NCBI GenBank assembly: GCA_003427395.1
Contig: BFEA01000060.1
Location: 19,072 to 70,568 of the forward strand
Direction: 5' to 3'
Source: Chara braunii
Lineage: Eukaryota; Streptophyta; Charophyceae; Charales; Characeae
Length of the DNA: 51,497 nt
Within the stretch, counting starts at the first letter, position 1, and each line of letters starts with the position of its first letter. Below are positions 45,817 to 51,497 of this stretch, one piece after another. The notes under the pieces were generated by a model. That model did no database searches. It saw nothing but the letters and a program-made list of their open reading frames with translations, and was not told where the DNA came from. The position numbers and the translations under genes were made by a program.

Positions 45817-45896
45817 CGACGGACTTGGGCATAGGGGCGAAAGACTAATCGAACCGTCTCGTAGCTGGTTCCCTCTGAAGTTTCCCGCAAGGTAGC
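45817..45896 (+). rRNA. Isolated fragment of the large-subunit (25S/28S) rRNA gene
   Basis: The stretch reads GGACTTGGGCATAGGGGCGA, then AAGACTAATCGAACCGTCT, GTAGCTGGTTCCCTCTGAAG and TTTCCCGCAAGGTAGC. It corresponds to the highly conserved LSU segment whose usual form has GGGCGAAAGACTAATCGAAC, ATCTAGTAGCTGGTTCCC and TTTCCCTCAGGATAGC. Several bases differ from that near-invariant form, and both flanks are unrelated to rDNA. It is therefore an 80-bp pseudo-rDNA insertion and not a functional gene. It was recognised from memory of the conserved sequence. Confidence 0.88.
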
Positions 45897-47769
45897 AAGC
45901 GTTGTGCCTCCGAGCGCGAGGCTCGCCCCATTCTGTCTGTCGGGCCAGCTGAAGCAACGGAGAAGGCCACTACGCTGAGGCGCCGACAGACCGAGTAACG
46001 AAGCTGGGGAGAGCTGGCGTGGTTGAAGACAACGACAACACGGTTGTGCTGCCCCCTCACCGGACTCGTGTGTAGTAAGGGCGAGAAGCTATCCGTACCG
46101 CCCGACAGTCCGGTCCCCCTTAGAAGGTAAGTAAGCGCGTCGGCCTTCGGGCAGGCCACTGTGGTGTGGGCGCTGTCGGGCGGAAGGAGGAGAGCGCAAA
46201 GTGGGGGAGCTGAGGCAACAAAAGTAGCGAAAACAAGAATGCATTGGGACGGGGTTGGACGCAGGGTGCATGCGCAGTAGGAAGGGACGCAACGACGGGG
46301 AAAGTGGCTATGGTGGAGACGAAGGAGGTATAGTCCGTCCGTTTCTTGGTGAAACCGAGCGGTAGAACATGGCAGCTAGGGGGTTTCGAGGTGGGCGATC
46401 CCGAATTGGAGGTCCATTTAGTCTGTCAGTCGGTAGATATAGAGGTTAGTATAAAAATTAGTGCGCGGAGCTATGGCGGAAGGAGATTGAACGGGAGTGA
46501 AATTCTATTAGTTTGACAATCTCTTGGCCGTTTTTGGCAAACGGAGAGTCGAACCCGGGGTTTTCGACCCGGGCGAGTTGATTGATAGCAGCAGTTTGAG
46601 GAATAAGTTAATGGATAAGGAAGTTAGTGAGAAAGTCAGTGCGGGGAGCTATGGCAAAAAGATGAGGGAAAGGGGTGTGACTTTGGCCTGCTTCTTGATG
46701 AAAGCAGGCAATAGAGGACTCGAGAAGAGGGTTTTGGCCCTGACGAATCCGATTTTGTAGTTAGATCTAGTAAAGAGTTAGTAGAGACAAGGTTAGTTGG
46801 AAAAGCATCGCGTGGATGAACGGAAAAGATGGAGATGGCGGGGAGTAGAAACGGATATCCCACTCGATTATTAGTGATTTTGAGTGAGGGAAAAGGCTGA
46901 TCCGAGGTGATCAGCCGTCGCGAATACGATGGCGCAGGAAAATGGTGGTTCCTAGCTGCGCGCAGGAAAATGGGTGATGTATTTGTACGAATTTTAGTGG
47001 TGGATTCATCCTTATTTTCCACTTTTTTTTTCTTTTTCCCATTCGCTCTTTTCACTCCCCCTTTTCTCCCCTTTCAGGATAAAACAAGTAGGGGCAGTTT
47101 CGAAGTCATAAGTGTATAACCTCATGTTTTAATGGGAGTTCTTCTTCTGCTGGATCTAGCTATAGAATAGCAGTTGTTACGCTTTCGAATGCACAACGGG
47201 GAGGCAGTGTGCCTTCCCGTATGCCAAGGGAAATTTCGCTCTTAGTTCATATAACAAATATGGCGGGGGAGTAAAAACGTGGGGGGCAATGCAAGCGATT
47301 GAGAGCAGAAAGAAGGGAGGGAGACCTCAGATCGACGAGTAAAAGTACATCAGACCAGCTACAAGAGTTGCAGGCCCAACCTTTGATCAGTGTGCCAGTC
47401 ATTCCATCAGCCTGTGTAGCTACAGGCTACTCCGCTGATGGGGGAAGGGATGAAAGGGAAGCTAGGCACGAGGTTATAGGTCTAACTATGGGCCGGTGCG
47501 TTGCTCATCCCAATGAGTAGCAGCTGGTGGATCGCAGAGACTGCAGGCTTCCCAGCTTGTCGATATGTTGTTTGTGCAGCCTAATAGAGGAGTGGGGGGG
47601 CGAAGCCTGCAGGACCTAGCAGTAAGTTCGGTGCAGCTAACGGCTGTGCATGGTTGCGATACTTGTCTGCTGCACGCGGTTCAGTTAGGCTTGTTAAGTT
47701 ATAACTGCAAAAATAAGTATGGTTGGTTCAAATAACAGTCTTTCTAGACTGTGTAGTCAGGTTTAATTG
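45897..47769. other. GC-rich DNA next to the right arm, no gene recognised
   Basis: There is a good 5' splice-like site (GAAGGTAAGTAAGCG at about 46125). A partly duplicated block has GTTAGT.....AA..AGTGCG.GGAGCTATGGC (about 46445 and 46624). GCAGGAAAATG is repeated at 46935 and 46961. The short frames have no recognisable domain. Weak similarity to 9760-10300 inverted suggests the long inverted repeat may once have extended here. Confidence 0.4.
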
Positions 47770-48433
47770 ACGGGAGGCGTTGCCAAGGCTTGGGGAAGAG
47801 ATCAGACTCGGCGACAGGGGCTATTGTTGTAGATTTGGGGTGCGTCAGGAGAGTGAAGTTCAGCAGTTTGATTCTGGGTTGACCAAGCTGTCACGTTGGC
47901 TGCCATTGCGGGGCCCTCAGGCGCATCCAGATAACAAGGTCCTCTCCTGCGAGTCTGAGAGCATCCCTCTTGTATCTGAGAGACTAAATCTTTCTCCTTC
48001 TGCCCTTCTTACTCTAAGTCTAGTCTACTGGTTCTGAGAGGAAGGCGGCAGGTGGGATTGGAACCCGTAGGACCGCAGCAAGACTCTATGGGGAGTTATC
48101 CCACCGATTGCGGGAGCTCTGCTGGAACTCGGAAAGAGTTCTGGAGGCAGGGAATTGAAAGGTAACCATTGTTTTTCCTTTATAGACCCAGTTATAACCC
48201 CTATTTGTATTACCCATTGCATCTCTGACTGAATATATGGTGTGCAGCCCTACCTTTATTTTTAGTTTGACTTTCAGGACGCTGAATAAGATTAAGTAAA
48301 AGAACGATTGCCCAATCTTAGTTTCAACTTTATTTGTTGTATGAAATCAGATTGCTGAAAGGAATTGCATCTGGGGAAGGCAGGATGGAGGACTGTTTTT
48401 ATTCAGGGTGTGACTGGGTCATTAAGGCTGGGA

Positions 48434-49258
48434 AGTCCCCATAAGTTTGGGGAGACTCAGTGCTTTGTTTATTTTAGTTCGCATGGAGCGTCAGACCCTT
48501 CTATAAGTTTAGGGGGTCTGATTGCTCATGAAGAGTCAGGCTGTTCTATAAGTTTAGGTGGTCTGACTGCTATGACTTGTGAGGGCTGACTGTGGTTGAC
48601 TTTTCAGGGACCAAGTGTGTTCTGTAAGTTCAGGTGCTTTGGTTGCCTTGTTTACTTGGGTTTTCCCCTGTTCATTTTGTTTTGAACGAGGAGGTCTAAG
48701 CCGTTCTATAAGTTTAGATAGCTTAGCCTCCTCCTGTTTTATTCTGAGAAAATAAACCAGACAGAGGGCAGATTGTTCTGTAAGTTCGGGTGATCTAGCC
48801 CAATGCCACGCACAAAATGGATCAGAAAGAAATTAATTAGGCAAAGAGTCAGACTGTTCTGTAAGTTCAGGTGGTCTGACTCAAAACCTCGCACATGCTG
48901 GAACCCAATCGTTACAACTTGGCTATACTTTACTATTATTATATTAAAGAACGAGCTAATCAGACTGTTCTATAAGTTTAGGTGGTCTGACTATAGCCTA
49001 TCACAACTTGAAGAGAGTATAATTAAGAATAAAATTGATGGTAAGCAGGGCAGACTGAACTTGAGTTAGTTCAGTCATATGCAGTCTTAGAAGACAAGGG
49101 GAAAGACAGATATATATAACTTGGATATTTTAAACAGTTCAGGGTGGCTAGAATGGTTTAGTCATATACCCAAAGAAGAGAGAAGTAGTTGTGTCCTCTG
49201 TTTTGTGTATACTCTTTGGCTAAGTTAGGCACATTCCATAAGTTTGAGTGGCCTGGCT
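48434..49258 (+). repeat. Right-arm array of nine hairpins with conserved loop and covarying stems
   Basis: Loop consensus TTCYRTAAGTTYRGGTG. Stems: R1 48434-48457 AGTCCCC/GGGGAGACT (bulged). R2 48491-48521 TCAGACCC/GGGTCTGA. R3 48534-48568 AGTCAGGC/GTCTGACT (one G-T). R4 48610-48643 ACCAAG/CTTTGGT (weak). R5 48691-48730 GAGGTCTAAGC/GCTTAGCCTC (one bulge). R6 48766-48801 GGGCAGAT/ATCTAGCCC (one bulge). R7 48846-48882 GAGTCAGAC/GTCTGACTC. R8 48955-48997 TCAGAC/GTCTGA plus GCTA/TAGC. R9 49223-49258 AGTTAGGC/GCCTGGCT (two G-T). Open frames through the array (48365-48589, 48803-49069) repeat a FRWSD/SLGGL-like peptide only because of these repeats. Confidence 0.9.
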
Positions 49259-49559
49259 TTATGCCTTTTGTAAGCTGGGTATAAAGGGTTAAATAAGTGA
49301 AAGATCATGAACTATTGGTTGCCCAGATGAACTTGGGTTGGTGAAAGTACTTACCTTTGTGGTTTGACTTGCATGTGGCTGAGTGAGATCGCTACTTTGT
49401 CTAAGTTTCAGTTGGATAGGTAGTTGCTTTAGTTGCTCGCCATGTGCCATAGCGATAGGAGTTAGTTTCAATTCCTGCATTTTCTGTGATAGTTTTTTTT
49501 ACTTAGGTCAATTCTTGCATTTTCTGGGATCATTTTTTGTACTTGGCTTTGTATAAATT

Positions 49560-49855
49560 TTGGCAAACTATTTTCTCTACGGGAAGCGCTGCCGAAATTT
49601 CTACAAATCCAAGGAGTTAGTCAAAATTGACTTGTCAAAATTCAACTTGTCTTTTCTTTATATCCGACCTAGTAAAAATATGGAAAGTCTAATTTTCTAA
49701 AGGGAGTGCTGCCAAAATTTTAACTAATTCAGGGAGTTAGACAAAATTTGACTTTTCAGATTTAAAGGTTATTCCTGCTTTCATATTCGGACTTATATAA
49801 ATTATGGAAAGACACTTTTCCTACGGGAAGCGCTGCCAAAATTTTCTTAGTTTAG
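49560..49855 (+). repeat. Three 124-bp tandem units with GGGAAGCGCTGCC core (right arm)
   Basis: The core occurs at about 49579, 49703 (as GGGAGTGCTGCC) and 49827, each followed by (A)AAATTT and, further on, GAG(T/A)TAG. The array is the inverted counterpart of 8095-8460. The middle copy in both arms carries the variant core lacking one A, so units correspond one to one. Confidence 0.88.
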
Positions 49856-51497
49856 AGGAGATAGATAATATTTTGACAGGTGGCGATTCTGGCGATCCAC
49901 CCTTAATAGGGGAGATTCTGCCACGAGTCTACCTTTCTTGGGGCACTTGCTTAGAGGTAGGCTTAGATATAGTTAAGTAGGGTGATTTTGGTAAGATCAT
50001 GATATGAAGATTGTTCTCCCTGGACTTATAGGTTTAGCCTTGGGTATTGACCTGCTATGTGTTACAGGTCCTCTTGATCGTTTGATTCAAGTTTAGGACT
50101 AGATTTTGCTTGATCCCTTGAGAATCATCTTCTGTTATCACTGATAACTGGTCGATTGTCGATTCGTCGGTTTACGATTCAACTCCAACCCACTCTTGTC
50201 ACTCAACCTAAAGGTTTTAGCCCTGTGGTTTGATTTGTTTCATTGTATTTTTACCCGGACTTTATTGAATGGTCATTTAACGAAGTTATTGAGTATTTTA
50301 TTGCTGGAAACTTGCGTTAAGGTTGAGGTTTGTATGGCTAAAGCAAGGGATATGAGGGCAGAGAATGGTTGAAGTTGACCCCGTGTATTGTGTGAACTTT
50401 TGTTAGATCTTTTATGTGATTGCAGGTATGTTTGTGGTTCGGACTTTGGATGTGACTGCCTGCGATTACATATATATATGGCTGAGATGAGTCCCACTAT
50501 GACTGTGAGAAGTGATCGTACTATATAAATAAACCCTATGTATATTTATATGTGTCTTGGGTATGCGCGCGACTTACTGTCATCGTGCGCAAGGGTTAAC
50601 CAGATTATGGCTTGAGAGAAAAGGGAGATCCTTTTTATCCTTTTGCTTCTTATAAATTTTTATAGTCAGACGTTGGTCCCGGACCGGGATTCAAGGTCCT
50701 TGTCCAGGACATCTTAAGCCCTTAGACTCCGCAGGGAAGGAATCTGCCCCCGTGCATAGCCTATTTGCCTTGCCTGCCAAGACGCTCAAGCTAAAGGTCG
50801 GAGGTCTCGCGGCGGCCACACGACTATTCCTTCAGCCGTGCAATATCGTGAGGGATTAGGCCATCACGATACTTCGAGTCTAACACTTGAGTGTCATAAG
50901 CGGTACTCAGATCCACGAGGGACCGCTTGATTATGGGCACTACATAGTACATAATTATTGCGACTGCTTGCGTACGCCTGCATTGCGAGTCGATATGAGT
51001 AGGCCCCGCGTCTGGACGGTTTTATACTAAGTCTCGTGCGCGACGCCTATCCGATTTTCGCATCGGAAAGTTATGGGATGGCTACTGAAGGGACTATGAG
51101 TGTTGTCGCGTTGTTCGGTGTGTGTGTGAGTGTTTTATTTTTGCGTTCATAGAGTGGTGTATGCGTGGTGAGTGGGATACGTCATAGTCGACCGACGACG
51201 AGTCGCGCTTGGGACCTCAGCCCCCCAAGATGTCGGTTCGCGTGCGGATCCGATAGAGGCGTATTACCGCGCGTACCCTCTATGCTACATCGAACGAAAA
51301 ATGCCCTCGGCTGGTCCACCTCTGCGATTGCAACTGATTAGCTTTCGTACTGTGGACTGGTAGCTCGGCGGGGATACGCCCACCGAAGGGAGGTGACAAC
51401 TCCCGTAAGGTGTAGGTAAGTCGTGTCTCGCGTAGGCCCTATCCTGTCGTAGGGGCTCGCGAGAGGTATGGCTGGCGCACTCGGCCGGAGCGGCTTG

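Larger units (their letters stand above)
47770..51497 (-). repeat. Right arm of the very long inverted repeat (partner 6393-9760), truncated by the window
   Basis: The reverse complement from 51497 inwards matches 6393 onwards, with 4 mismatches in the first 96 bases. It carries the same order of features: GC-rich outer block, CA/GT-rich stretch, GTTATCACTGATAAC palindrome (50137), three 124-bp units and a hairpin array. It also has the inner blocks GAGGAAGGCGGCAGG.GGGATTG.AACCCGTAGGACCGCAGCAAGA (about 48039-48083) and GGGGCCCTCAGGCG (47909). The arm certainly continues past the window. Size differences arise mainly because this arm has more hairpin copies. Confidence 0.9.

Noticed and set aside
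48365-49069. Frames with repeated FRWSD/SLGGL-like peptide
   Set aside because: The repetition comes from the hairpin DNA repeats, and the peptide changes with frame between copies.
48434-49258. CRISPR array
   Set aside because: Repeat stems vary, spacing is irregular, and the setting is eukaryotic.

Overview
The window looks like repeat-dense nuclear DNA of a eukaryote. It has long A/T homopolymers, (GAA)n, (TC)n and (CA)n tracts, GT..AG-like splice signals, tRNA-derived SINE-like pieces, and relics of LINE and Helitron elements. The LINE relic ends in a plant-type RT zinc-binding domain, which hints weakly at the green lineage (plant or streptophyte alga). That assignment is an inference. 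No intact host housekeeping gene was recognised.

Layout. 1-6230: low-complexity and tandem repeats, a 38-bp perfect inverted repeat interleaved with a 40-bp direct repeat, a ~320-bp foldback element, then AT-rich DNA without genes. 6393-9760: left arm of a very long inverted repeat whose partner occupies 47770-51497 and runs off the window. 9760-13900: GC-rich DNA, a small MITE-like element and a cluster of a recurring ~22-bp core. 14130-15272: SINE-like pieces, a LINE 3' end, a 35-G tract and a hairpin. 15273-22600: foldback, minisatellite, SINE and ~0.9-kb tandem repeats. 23148-26479: candidate exons of an unrecognised multi-exon gene with two related domains, possibly an OB-fold/RPA-like protein. 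27690-33840: three diverged copies of a ~2.3-2.8 kb tandem unit. 34118-41197: a decayed autonomous Helitron with, in order, a basic N-terminus, Helitron-like N domain, HUH/two-Tyr Rep, PIF1-type helicase, Ser/Pro/acidic linker and a C-terminal Ulp1/C48 protease domain. 42360-42927: an unrecognised ORF behind a good 3' splice site. 43155-45500: diverged direct repeats. 45817-45896: an isolated fragment of the large-subunit rRNA gene. 45900-47770: GC-rich DNA. 47770-51497: right arm of the inverted repeat.

The most striking structure lies inside the inverted-repeat arms. An array of short hairpins (three in the left arm, nine in the right) shares a conserved loop (TTCYRTAAGTTYRGGTG) but has different stems. 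The stems keep pairing through paired substitutions, G-T wobbles and bulges. Next to the array, each arm carries three copies of a ~122-bp tandem unit. The arms are nearly identical at their outer end (4 mismatches in the last 96 bases) and much more diverged inside. The segment between the arms (~38 kb) holds the Helitron and the other relics. It may be a giant foldback or terminal-inverted-repeat element, or two copies of one family inserted head to head. The window alone cannot decide between these.

The Helitron reading frame carries fourteen in-frame stops and about five frame changes, so it is a relic, though its catalytic residues remain legible. The tandem array and the RPA-like exons lie directly upstream on the same strand and could belong to the same large element. 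That link is a hypothesis.
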